Source: Rhodoferax sp.
GTDB lineage: Bacteria; Pseudomonadota; Gammaproteobacteria; Burkholderiales; Burkholderiaceae_C
Direction of reading: 5' to 3'
Assembly (NCBI RefSeq): GCF_030653815.1
Contig: NZ_JAURYQ010000036.1
Location: forward strand, 272,127-336,126
DNA: 64,000 nucleotides
Shown: positions 56,920-64,000 of the stretch, one piece after another
How positions within the stretch are numbered: the stretch's first letter is position 1
How the letters are laid out: each line of letters starts with the position of its first letter
Program-made: the position numbers and the translations under genes
The notes under the pieces: generated by a model
What the model was told of the DNA's origin: nothing
Seen by the model: only the letters and a program-made list of their open reading frames with translations
Database searches by the model: none

Positions 56920-57768
56920 ATGGATATCACAACAGTTGGCATCATTGGCGCGGGCACCATGGGTAACGGCATTGCACAGGCGTGCGCCGTGTCGGGCATC
57001 AACGTGGTGATGGTCGACATCTCAGACGCCGCAGTGGCCAAGGGCATCGCCACGGTGTCGGGCAGCCTGGACCGCTTGATCAAGAAGGAAAAAATTACCG
57101 CCGACGACAAGGCCGCGGCCATGGCGCGCATCCAGGTCAGCACCCGCTATGACGACCTCAAGGGCGCCCAATTGGTGATTGAAGCCGCCACTGAAAACTA
57201 CGATCTGAAGGTCAAAATCGTCAAGCAGCTCGATGCCATGCTGGCCCCGGAGGTGATCATTGCCTCCAATACCTCGTCGATTTCCATTACCAAGCTGGCG
57301 GCCGTGACCGGTCGCGCCGACAAATTCATCGGTATGCATTTCTTCAACCCGGTTCCGATGATGGCGCTGGTGGAAATTATCCGCGGCCTGCAAACCAGCG
57401 ATGCCACCCACGCTGCCGTGCACGCCATGGCCACCGCTTTGGGCAAAACCCCGATCACGGTGAAGAACGCACCCGGTTTTGTGGTCAACCGCATTCTGGT
57501 GCCGATGATCAATGAGGCCTTTTTTGTGCTGGCCGAGGGCCTGGCCACGCCAGAGGACATTGACGCCGGCATGAAACTGGGCTGCAACCAGCCGATTGGC
57601 CCGCTGGCGCTGGCCGACATGGTGGGTCTCGACGTGTGTCTGGCGGTGATGGAGGTTTACTTGAGCGAGTTTGGCGACAGCAAGTACCGCGCCTGCCCCT
57701 TGCTGAAAGAAATGGTGGCTGCCGGCCGCCTGGGACGTAAAACGGGGCAGGGCGTGTACACCTACTGA
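56920..57768 (+). CDS. hbd: 3-hydroxybutyryl-CoA dehydrogenase
   Basis: NAD(P)-dependent dehydrogenase of 282 residues interconverting 3-hydroxyacyl- and acetoacyl-CoA. Rossmann motif GAGTMG at 10-15; the catalytic His lies in GMHFFNPVPMM and the partner Glu in LVIEAATEN; the C-terminal domain has NAPGFVVNRILVPMINEAF and GLGRKTGQGVYTY-like ending. ATG 56920 follows TCTGGAG. Single gene, 128 bases divergent from the decarboxylase. May serve PHB or fatty-acid metabolism. Confidence 0.93.
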   Translation: MDITTVGIIGAGTMGNGIAQACAVSGINVVMVDISDAAVAKGIATVSGSLDRLIKKEKITADDKAAAMARIQVSTRYDDLKGAQLVIEAATENYDLKVKIVKQLDAMLAPEVIIASNTSSISITKLAAVTGRADKFIGMHFFNPVPMMALVEIIRGLQTSDATHAAVHAMATALGKTPITVKNAPGFVVNRILVPMINEAFFVLAEGLATPEDIDAGMKLGCNQPIGPLALADMVGLDVCLAVMEVYLSEFGDSKYRACPLLKEMVAAGRLGRKTGQGVYTY

Positions 57769-57854
57769 TTGCCAGGAATCACCGTCTTGTCGTCTTGCGG
57801 CGACAATCACCTGCTTACTTTGATTGATGGCCGGGCTGGTCCCCGGCGCTTGTT

Positions 57855-58385
57855 ATGTCCCTGATTACGCCTACCGAAGTGCGCCCCGCGATTTTGCGTG
57901 ACGCCAAAGCCATTGCCGAAATTCGGACCCGTTCCAGCCAGGCCGCCTTCAAGGCGGTTTTTCCTGGCGAAGCCGTGCCCGTGGGCGGCACCCCCGAACA
58001 CAGCCTGGTGTACTGGCGCGAGGCCATTGAGTACAGCGAACCCCAGGTGCTGGTGGCCGTGCAAGGCGGCAAGGTCGTGGGTTTTGTCGGTTTCGACCGC
58101 TCACGCGACCCCAAGACGCCCAACACCATGGGCGAGATCTGGGCGCTTTACGTCGAGGCTGAGCAATGGGGTCAGGGCGTAGGGTTGGCGCTGTGGGACG
58201 CTGCCCGAGAAGGTCTGATTTATGAAGGCTGCACCAAGGTCAGCGCCTGGGTGCCGCTGGGTTTCGAGCGCGCACTGCGCTTTTTTGACATGGCCGGCTT
58301 CAAGCGTGAAATGACCAGTATCAAGACGGTGCCGATGGGAAATACCCGGGTCGAGGAAATCCGCTTCAAACGCGACCTGAACTGA
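57855..58385 (+). CDS. GNAT family N-acetyltransferase
   Basis: A 176-residue acetyltransferase of the GNAT fold. The acetyl-CoA pyrophosphate loop is [19 protein letters not shown], preceded by the core strand IWALYVEAE and followed by the [21 protein letters not shown] strand-helix. Substrate unknown. The DUF808 gene begins seven bases after its stop, so the two are probably cotranscribed. Confidence 0.88.
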   Translation: MSLITPTEVRPAILRDAKAIAEIRTRSSQAAFKAVFPGEAVPVGGTPEHSLVYWREAIEYSEPQVLVAVQGGKVVGFVGFDRSRDPKTPNTMGEIWALYVEAEQWGQGVGLALWDAAREGLIYEGCTKVSAWVPLGFERALRFFDMAGFKREMTSIKTVPMGNTRVEEIRFKRDLN

Positions 58386-58392
58386 GCCCGCC

Positions 58393-59301
58393 ATGGCCAC
58401 CAGTCTTTTGATGTTGCTCGACGACATCGCCACGGTGCTCGACGACGTGGCCCTGCTGACCAAGGTGGCCGCCAAAAAGACCGCCGGGGTGCTGGGTGAC
58501 GACCTGGCTCTGAACGCCCAACAGGTGGCCGGTGTCCGGGCCGAGCGCGAACTGCCGGTGGTGTGGGCCGTGGCCAAGGGGTCGTTCATGAACAAGGCCA
58601 TCCTGGTCCCCGGCGCGCTGTTGCTCAGCGCCGTGGCACCCTGGGCCATCACCCCGCTGCTGATGGCGGGCGGCCTGTTTCTGTGTTTTGAAGGCTTCGA
58701 AAAAGTGGCGCACAAGCTGTTGCACAAGCCAGATGCCGCCGAGCACGCCCAACTGGTGAATGCCTTGCTGGACCCGGAGGTGGACCTGGTGGCGGTGGAA
58801 AAAGACAAGATCAAGGGCGCCGTGCGCACGGACTTCATCTTGTCCACCGAAATCATCGTCATTACCCTCGGCACAGTGGCCGCCAGCCCATTCATGACGC
58901 AGTTCACCGTGCTGGCCGGGGTGGCGCTGCTGATGACAGTGGGCGTGTATGGCCTGGTGGCCGGCATTGTCAAGATTGACGACCTGGGTCTGTACCTGAG
59001 CCAGCGCAAAACTTCCCTGGCCGAAGCGCTGCAACAAAAGCTGGGGCGCGGCTTGCTGCTGGCTGCGCCTTGGCTGATGAAAAGCCTGAGCGTGCTTGGC
59101 ACCTTGGCCATGTTTCTGGTGGGCGGCGGCATTCTGGCGCACGGCTGGCATGACCTGGGGCAGGGCATCGACCAGCTCAGTGCGGTGGCGGGCAGCCTGC
59201 TGCAACCCGGCTTGGGGGTGCTGCTCAATATGCTGCTGGGCGTGTTGGCCGGTGGCGCAGCGCTGTTGGTGGTGACGCTGGGGCCGCGCTTGCGACGGTA
59301 A
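58393..59301 (+). CDS. DUF808 (YedI) family membrane protein
   Basis: A 302-residue inner-membrane protein with about six hydrophobic segments. It starts [42 protein letters not shown], the hallmark of DUF808/YedI, and contains [11 protein letters not shown] and [16 protein letters not shown]. Function unknown. Second gene after the GNAT protein. Confidence 0.9.
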   Translation: MATSLLMLLDDIATVLDDVALLTKVAAKKTAGVLGDDLALNAQQVAGVRAERELPVVWAVAKGSFMNKAILVPGALLLSAVAPWAITPLLMAGGLFLCFEGFEKVAHKLLHKPDAAEHAQLVNALLDPEVDLVAVEKDKIKGAVRTDFILSTEIIVITLGTVAASPFMTQFTVLAGVALLMTVGVYGLVAGIVKIDDLGLYLSQRKTSLAEALQQKLGRGLLLAAPWLMKSLSVLGTLAMFLVGGGILAHGWHDLGQGIDQLSAVAGSLLQPGLGVLLNMLLGVLAGGAALLVVTLGPRLRR

Positions 59302-59394
59302 GCTTCAACCGCCAAGGTCGGCCGCAGCGGTGCACGGCACAGACGAACACGCGTGGCATGACGGTCGTTCTGTTTCGCTTTTTGTGTGGCTGAG

Positions 59395-59408
59395 CTGATT
59401 TAGATCAT
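59395..59408. promoter_or_regulatory. FNR/ANR-like box upstream of the DUF1840 gene
   Basis: C-TGAT-TTAG-ATCA-T contains a perfect TGAT-N4-ATCA dyad. Its centre lies 79 bases before ATG 59487. A weak -10-like TAGCCT at 59431-59436 would place the box at about -41.5. Same core as the site before the CBS gene. Confidence 0.5.
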
Positions 59409-59486
59409 TTGCGGGTCAGTCAACTTGGGCTAGCCTGCATGGCACCAGCCGGTTTTCGGTATACACCATCGCTTCTGGAGCCCATC

Positions 59487-59804
59487 ATGATTTACAAATT
59501 CAAATCCCAAGCCGCCGCAGAGGTCATCATGCTTCAGGCCAATGGGGAGCAAATGCTCAGCATCATTGGCAAAGAGCCCTCAGTCCAGGGCATCGTCACC
59601 GTGGACCAAATTCCAGCTGCCATTGCGGCGCTGGACGCCGCCATCGAGGTTCACGAGGCGGCTGTAGCCAAGCGCCGCGAGCATCCAGAGCTCGTGGTTG
59701 AGGTGGAGGGCGACAGCGTCAGGTTGCGCGATCGCGCTGCGCCCTTCATCGATTTGCTCAAAACCAGCGCGCAGGCGGGGAAGGATGTTGTCTGGGGTGT
59801 GTGA
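59487..59804 (+). CDS. DUF1840 family protein
   Basis: A 105-residue soluble protein: MIYKFKSQAAAEVIML, QMLSIIGKEPSVQGIVTVDQIPAAIAALDAAIE and LRDRAAPFIDLLKTSAQAGKDVVWGV match the small DUF1840 family common in Betaproteobacteria. No known function. ATG 59487 has CTGGAG upstream; the frame continues upstream only through the promoter region with the FNR-like box. Confidence 0.85.
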   Translation: MIYKFKSQAAAEVIMLQANGEQMLSIIGKEPSVQGIVTVDQIPAAIAALDAAIEVHEAAVAKRREHPELVVEVEGDSVRLRDRAAPFIDLLKTSAQAGKDVVWGV

Positions 59805-59837
59805 ATCCGGGCAGCTCCTGGCTGCGCGTTTTGAACT

Positions 59838-60461
59838 TCAGCCGCGCGGGCGGAGCATCTTGAACAATTGCTCCGGTCCTACCGAGAAATAGTCTGCCGC
59901 GCCACCGCCGCGCAGCACATGGTCGGCGCGGGCGGTGTCATAGATGCCGTTGACCAGCAGGCGCTGCGCAATGTGCACCGCCACCACCTCGCCCAGCACC
60001 AGCCAGGTGGGCAATATTTGGCCGTTGACATCCTGCAGCTGCAGCAGTTGTGTCAGGCGGCATTCAAAAGACACCGGACTCTCGGCAATGCGCGGCGGTG
60101 CCACCAGACGTGAGGCCAGCGGCGTCAGGCTGGCCAGCTCGAATTCACTGACTTCGGGCGCCACGGCGGCACTGGTCTGGTTCATGGCCTCGGCCAGCGG
60201 TCGCGTCACCAGATTCCAGACAAATTCGCCGCTTGCTTCAATGTTGCGCACCGAATCCTTGTAACCAATGCTGGAAAACCCGACGATGGGCGGCGTGTAG
60301 TTGAAGGCGGTGAAAAAGCTGTAGGGCGCAAGGTTGAGCAAACCGTCGGCGCTGTGTGTCGAGATCCAGCCAATCGGGCGCGGCCCGACGATGGCGTTGA
60401 ACGGGTCATGCGGCAAGCCATGGCCCAGGCGCGGTTCGTAAAAGTGGCTGGTCTCCATCAT
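59838..60461 (-). CDS. Flavin reductase-like / DIM6-NTAB family FMN-binding protein
   Basis: A 207-residue protein with the split-barrel flavin-reductase fold. FMN-binding positions appear in PRPIGWISTHSADGLLNLAPYSFFTAFNYTPPIVGFSS and the DSVRNIEASGEFVWNLV segment. Not a two-domain oxidase, and the partner enzyme is unknown. Two adjacent ATGs start it (60461 and 60458). Last gene of the GntR-rhodanese-flavoprotein operon on the minus strand. Confidence 0.87.
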   Translation of the reverse strand: MMETSHFYEPRLGHGLPHDPFNAIVGPRPIGWISTHSADGLLNLAPYSFFTAFNYTPPIVGFSSIGYKDSVRNIEASGEFVWNLVTRPLAEAMNQTSAAVAPEVSEFELASLTPLASRLVAPPRIAESPVSFECRLTQLLQLQDVNGQILPTWLVLGEVVAVHIAQRLLVNGIYDTARADHVLRGGGAADYFSVGPEQLFKMLRPRG

Positions 60462-60484
60462 GCTTGTATCCGGGCTGAATGGGC

Positions 60485-61732
60485 TTAAAGCACCTTGAAG
60501 CCGTGCGTGCCGTCGCGTGCCAGTTGCGCGACCAAGCCATATTCCCAGTCCAGATAGGCTTGCATCGCCTCATGCGGGTTGTCGGTGCCTTCGTAGGGTC
60601 GGCGATAGCGGTGCGGTGACGGCGGAACCGGCGCAGGCGGCTGACTGGTTTCGCTGAAATCGGTGGCTTGCAGGTCGTCAAGCACCCACACTTCCCAGCC
60701 CATTTGTGCCAGCCAGGAAGCCGTCATGTTGGCGCACACACCGTCCAGGTCGGCCAATACCGCGCGTGCGCCGCGCACCGGCATCGTGACATCGGTTTCC
60801 TGCACCAGTTGGCCGCCGGGCGCGCTGGCAAAACCGGGCAAGTGGCCAGCGGAAAATTCCGCGGGCGTGCGCACATCCAGGCAGTAGCCGGTGCGCGTTG
60901 TTTCACTGCGAAAGCGCAGCACATCGGCCAGTCGTCCTCGCTTGACCCCGGCACGGTCCGCCACAGCGCGGGCCTGCCGTGCGGCAGCCAGGCGCTGTGC
61001 CTCAGGTACGGGTGTGGCTCGCCGCCCGGCACCGTGTTCGAGCGTCTGCCCGGCCAGCGTCCAGCCAATGGTGCCGTTGCGCAGGGCGGCCACCGGGTTG
61101 GTGATGCCCGCGTTTACCAGCGACTGCGTGCCGATGATGCTGCGGGTGCGCCCGGCGCAGTTGACGATGATGCGGGTGCCGGGGTCGGGCACCAATGCGG
61201 CGGCACGCAGCACCAGTTCGGCACCGGGCACGCTGATGCTGGTGGGGATGTTCATGGTCTGGTATTCGTCAAAGCGCCGGGCATCCAGCACGACCACATT
61301 GGCTTGCTTGTCGAGCAAGGCCTTGACTTCCTGCGCCGACAGCATGGGGGTGTGGCGCTGCGCGTCAACCAGCTCGCCAAACGCCTTGCTCGGCACATTG
61401 ACGTCCTGGAACACTTCGCCACCGGCTTGCAGCCAGCCTTGCAGGCCACCGTCTAACAGGTGGACCTGGCTGTAGCCGAGTCCTTGCAGGGTTTGCGCAG
61501 CGAGCTGGGCCAGACCTTCGCCTTCGTCATAGACCACGATCAGGGTGTCCAGGCGCGGGATGCGGCGGCGCGCATCTGCGGTCACGCGATTCAGCGGCAG
61601 ATTGGCGGCGAACAGCGGATGCGCCTGGGCAAAAACATCTTCTTCGCGCACGTCGAGCAGGGCAATTTCCTGCTTGTCCAGCAGGGTCTGGCGCACCTGG
61701 GCGCAGGTTTTGAAGGGGAAGGGTGTTGACAT
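60485..61732 (-). CDS. Triple-rhodanese sulfurtransferase
   Basis: A 415-residue protein of three rhodanese-like domains (about 5-105, 128-232 and 262-355) plus a C-terminal tail rich in Pro and aromatic residues. Only domain 2 has the active cysteine, C192 in the loop NCAGRTR. Domain 1 has Asp69 and domain 3 Asp328 at the equivalent place, so these are inactive or structural. DARRFDEYQTMNIPTSISVPG marks the usual domain start. Located between a GntR regulator and a flavoprotein; could transfer sulfur, but the acceptor is unknown. Confidence 0.87.
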   Translation of the reverse strand: MSTPFPFKTCAQVRQTLLDKQEIALLDVREEDVFAQAHPLFAANLPLNRVTADARRRIPRLDTLIVVYDEGEGLAQLAAQTLQGLGYSQVHLLDGGLQGWLQAGGEVFQDVNVPSKAFGELVDAQRHTPMLSAQEVKALLDKQANVVVLDARRFDEYQTMNIPTSISVPGAELVLRAAALVPDPGTRIIVNCAGRTRSIIGTQSLVNAGITNPVAALRNGTIGWTLAGQTLEHGAGRRATPVPEAQRLAAARQARAVADRAGVKRGRLADVLRFRSETTRTGYCLDVRTPAEFSAGHLPGFASAPGGQLVQETDVTMPVRGARAVLADLDGVCANMTASWLAQMGWEVWVLDDLQATDFSETSQPPAPVPPSPHRYRRPYEGTDNPHEAMQAYLDWEYGLVAQLARDGTHGFKVL

Positions 61733-61750
61733 CGCGTTGGCTTGTAGAGA

Positions 61751-62413
61751 TCAGGTCTGCGCCGGCATGGCCAGTTCAGCCAGTGACGCCAGCAGGTCGC
61801 CAAAGCGCTCACCTTGCACCACCACGTGATCATGCAGGGCGGTGGCAGCGGCTGCTGCATCGCCTGCAAGAATGGCGCGCACAACGGTGTCGTGCTCGAC
61901 AAATGAGGTGCTGATGCGGTTGCGCACGCGCAACTGCAGGCGCCGGTAAGGGCGTAAGCGCCGCTGCAGCTGCTGCGCCTGCTCACCCAGAAAGACGTTG
62001 TGGCTGCCGGCGTAAATGGCCGCGTGGAAGCGTTCGTTGCAGTAAAAATATTCGTCAGAGTCCTGTGCGTCGCGCGCGGCTTCGCAGGCCTGATGAGCAG
62101 CCTGTAACGCGCTGCGTTCGGCGTCACTCATGCGCCGCGCGGCCAGCCGTGCGCACATGGCTTCAAGCTCGGCCATCACCTCAAACATTTCCAGCAGGCG
62201 ACCCGGGCCGATGCTGGTGACCACGGCGCCGCGGCGCGGCCGGATCTCGATCAAACCCTCGGCGGCCAATTGAATCAAGGCTTCCCTGACCGGCGTGCGC
62301 GACACCCCGTGCTGCTCGGCGAGCGTGGCCTCATCGAGCGCGCAGCCGGGTGGCAACTCGCCGGTGGCGATTTGCTCTTCAATTTTTTCGCACACTTGGT
62401 CAGAGATTTTCAT
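61751..62413 (-). CDS. GntR family regulator (FadR/FCD subfamily)
   Basis: A 220-residue repressor or activator with an N-terminal winged helix (LDEATLAEQHGVSRTPVREALIQLAAEGLIEIRPRRGAVV) and a C-terminal all-helical FCD ligand domain with metal-binding His residues expected in YCNERFHAAIYAGSHN and RISTSFVEHDTVVRAI. FCD-type members sense small carboxylic acids. It heads the rhodanese-flavoprotein operon and diverges from a TRAP transporter, so it likely controls both in response to the imported acid. Confidence 0.9.
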   Translation of the reverse strand: MKISDQVCEKIEEQIATGELPPGCALDEATLAEQHGVSRTPVREALIQLAAEGLIEIRPRRGAVVTSIGPGRLLEMFEVMAELEAMCARLAARRMSDAERSALQAAHQACEAARDAQDSDEYFYCNERFHAAIYAGSHNVFLGEQAQQLQRRLRPYRRLQLRVRNRISTSFVEHDTVVRAILAGDAAAAATALHDHVVVQGERFGDLLASLAELAMPAQT

Positions 62414-62510
62414 CGTTCAATTCTCGCACTTCTGTTTTTACTGGATTCAATAAATTGCTTAGGGTATTCACTAATGCATTTAAAAAATACAAAAACTACA
62501 TTAACGAACA

Positions 62511-62532
62511 CATTCAATGCATTGGTTGAATG
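62511..62532. promoter_or_regulatory. Inverted repeat, candidate GntR operator
   Basis: CATTCAA (62511-62517) and TTGAATG (62526-62532) form 7-base arms around an 8-base spacer in the region between the GntR gene and dctP. The flanking region is AT-rich, as expected for promoters. Binding by this regulator is inferred from position. Confidence 0.4.
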
Positions 62533-62585
62533 CGTTTGAAGCCCAAGAAATTGTTTATTGACATCCAAATCCAGGAGACAAACCT

Positions 62586-63590
62586 ATGAAATGCCCCGCC
62601 CTTGCCAAATCCCTGACCGGCTTGCTGGTCGCAGCCCTGCCCTTGACGGCAGCGTTGGCCGACAGCATCACGCTCAAGGCCTCCCACCAGTTCCCCGGCG
62701 GCAAAGGCGATGTGCGCGACGAAATGGTGCAGATGATTGCCAAGGAGGTTGCCGCTGCCAACGTCGATCTCACCATCAAGGTGTTTCCCGGTTCCAGCCT
62801 GGTGAAGGCGCAAGATCAGTGGAAGGCCATGCAGACCGGTCAGATCGACATGACCTCGCTGCCGCTGGACTACGCCTCGGGCATTCACCCGCAGTTTGGC
62901 GCCACGCTGATGCCGGGCCTGGTCAAGAACCATGCCCACGCGCTGCGCATCAATACCTCGCCTTTCATGCAGGACATCAAGGCCATCATTGCGCAGGGTG
63001 GCGCCCACGTGCTGGCCGATGCCTGGCTGGCCGGTGCCTTCGCTGGCAAGGACAAGTGCATTCTCAAGCCCGAAGATGCCGCCGGCATGAAAGTTCGTTC
63101 AGCTGGTGCCACTTTCTCGCAGATGTGGGCCGGCGCGGGCGCGTCAGTCGTGTCGATCCCGTCCAACGAGGTGTACAACGCGATGCAGCAGGGCGTGATC
63201 CAGGGGACGGACACCTCCACCGGCAGTTTTGTGTCATTCCGCCTGTACGAGCAGGTCAAGTGCATCACGGCGCCCGGTGACAACGCGATGTGGTTCATGT
63301 ACGAGCCGGTGCTGATTTCCAAGCGCAGTTGGGACAAGCTCAACGACGCGCAAAAGAAGGCGTTGACAACAGCCTCCAAAAAAGCCGAAGACTACTTCAA
63401 CGTCGAGTCCAAAAAGCTGGACGACGAGATGGTCGAGACCTTCAAGAAGAACAATGTCAAAGTGGTCACCATGAGCAGTGCCGATGCCGAAGCCTGGCGT
63501 GCCGTGGCCAACAAGACCTCGTACAAGGTGTTTGCAGAAAAAGTACCTGGCGGCAAGGAGCTGATCGAGAAGGCGCTCAGTGTTAAATAA
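62586..63590 (+). CDS. dctP: TRAP transporter solute-binding protein, DctP family
   Basis: Periplasmic receptor of a tripartite ATP-independent transporter, 334 residues with a Sec signal peptide (cleavage near residue 25, AALA). Family traits: ASHQFPGGKGDVRDEM, VKVFPGSSLVKAQDQWKAMQTGQIDMTSLPLDY, the conserved carboxylate-binding Arg region KVRSAGATFSQMW and SIPSNEVYNAMQQGVIQGTDT. The organic-acid substrate cannot be given. ATG 62586 has CAGGAGA upstream. The divergent GntR regulator probably controls it. Confidence 0.93.
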   Translation: MKCPALAKSLTGLLVAALPLTAALADSITLKASHQFPGGKGDVRDEMVQMIAKEVAAANVDLTIKVFPGSSLVKAQDQWKAMQTGQIDMTSLPLDYASGIHPQFGATLMPGLVKNHAHALRINTSPFMQDIKAIIAQGGAHVLADAWLAGAFAGKDKCILKPEDAAGMKVRSAGATFSQMWAGAGASVVSIPSNEVYNAMQQGVIQGTDTSTGSFVSFRLYEQVKCITAPGDNAMWFMYEPVLISKRSWDKLNDAQKKALTTASKKAEDYFNVESKKLDDEMVETFKKNNVKVVTMSSADAEAWRAVANKTSYKVFAEKVPGGKELIEKALSVK

Positions 63591-64000
63591 GGAAAAAGAA
63601 CAGAACTTGCCCCTGTGGGTGCAGGCGGTTTACGCCGTTTCGCGCGCGCTGGGGGTGTTTTCTGCGGGCCTGATCGTGCTGGCGATTGTGGTGGTGTGCC
63701 AGATGGTGTTTGTCCGGGCGGTGCTCGGTGAGTCGTCCATCTGGCAGACCGAGTTTTCCACTTTCTCCATCCTGGCGGCCACTTTTCTGGGTGCCCCCTA
63801 CATCTTGCTGACGCGCGGCCATGTGGGCGTGGACATTTTGCCGATGGTGGTGGCCGGCAACAAACGTCGCGCGCTTTATTTTGCGGGTAGCTTTATTGCG
63901 CTCGCCTTCTGTGGATTGTTTTTTTATGCCTCGCTGTCGTGGTGGTATGAAACCTGGACCTCGGGCCACACCACCTCGTCGATGTGGCGCGCCAGACTGT
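63581..64000 (+). CDS. dctQ: TRAP transporter small permease DctQ, cut at window end
   Basis: Small membrane subunit of the same TRAP transporter; 140 residues are present and the frame is still open at the last base. It starts with GTG 63581 inside the 3' end of dctP (10-base overlap), with GAGAAGG upstream. Hydrophobic helices begin VSRALGVFSAGLIVLAIVVVCQMVFVRAVLG, then LAATFLGAPYILLTRGHVGVDIL and the next helix ALYFAGSFIALAFCGLFFYAS. The large permease DctM should follow beyond the window. Confidence 0.9.

Overview
The window is about 64 kb of GC-rich, densely packed chromosome from what looks like a betaproteobacterium of the order Burkholderiales, most likely Comamonadaceae (Rhodoferax/Polaromonas-like). 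The assignment rests on gene content and order recalled from that group: a three-subunit formate dehydrogenase with a small lipoprotein, fkpB-ispH, bamC next to dapA, a polyhydroxybutyrate phasin, DUF2069, DUF3297, DUF1840 and DUF808 genes, and a long form of ParC/ParE. No rRNA, insertion sequence, prophage or CRISPR array was seen. No gene-free stretch exceeds about 250 bases.

Layout. 1-5366: the tail of a membrane-bound formate dehydrogenase operon (alpha subunit cut by the window edge, beta, a lipoprotein, the cytochrome b gamma subunit, an exported Ala-rich protein, fdhD). 5447-9173: an FtsX-like permease, a Phd/RelE toxin-antitoxin pair behind a perfect 18-bp palindrome, and a group 2 truncated haemoglobin. 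9225-11945: tRNA-Arg(ACG) with terminator, then a lower-GC queC-queD-queE operon whose QueD is three fused domains. 11985-16731: radC-smr on the minus strand, then fkpB-ispH-serS and a small ATPase. 16761-20254: a TPP riboswitch controlling thiBPQ. 20300-29550: an aldehyde dehydrogenase, an FAD oxidase, membrane proteins, a hybrid histidine kinase, and a hydrolase with an O-acetylhomoserine sulfhydrylase. 29612-35406: a CBS protein behind an FNR-like site, aroC, a U32 protein, arfB, an RbgA-like GTPase, a ferredoxin and a DHH phosphoesterase. 35411-41117: a phasin and a deacetylase diverging from a region with two PhaR-like repeats, then lutA-lutC-lutB and a nitroreductase. 41110-45097: bamC-dapA, then an MFS transporter with a 41-residue membrane protein and a methyltransferase. 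45150-49069: a 5'-truncated amino-acid binding protein gene, a LOV-like diguanylate cyclase, and a haem-oxygenase/B12-binding fusion protein. 49241-53664: parE-parC. 53786-57768: tryptophanase convergent with an indolepyruvate/phenylpyruvate decarboxylase, then a 3-hydroxybutyryl-CoA dehydrogenase. 57855-64000: small conserved genes, a GntR-rhodanese-flavoprotein operon, and a divergent TRAP transporter that runs off the end.

The most unusual items are three. The first is a two-gene module at 46066-49069: a haem-oxygenase-like domain fused to a CarH-type cobalamin domain, followed by a cysteine-less LOV-like GGDEF protein. It looks like a tetrapyrrole/flavin light or redox input to cyclic di-GMP. 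The second is the triple QueD, in which the zinc/cysteine half-site survives only in domain 2 and the Asp-His half only in domain 3, as if one composite active site were retained. The third is the exact fusion of the diguanylate cyclase 3' end to a decapitated livK-like gene. Control elements that can be read include the TPP riboswitch, two FNR-like boxes, a toxin-antitoxin operator, probable PhaR operators and a GntR-type inverted repeat.
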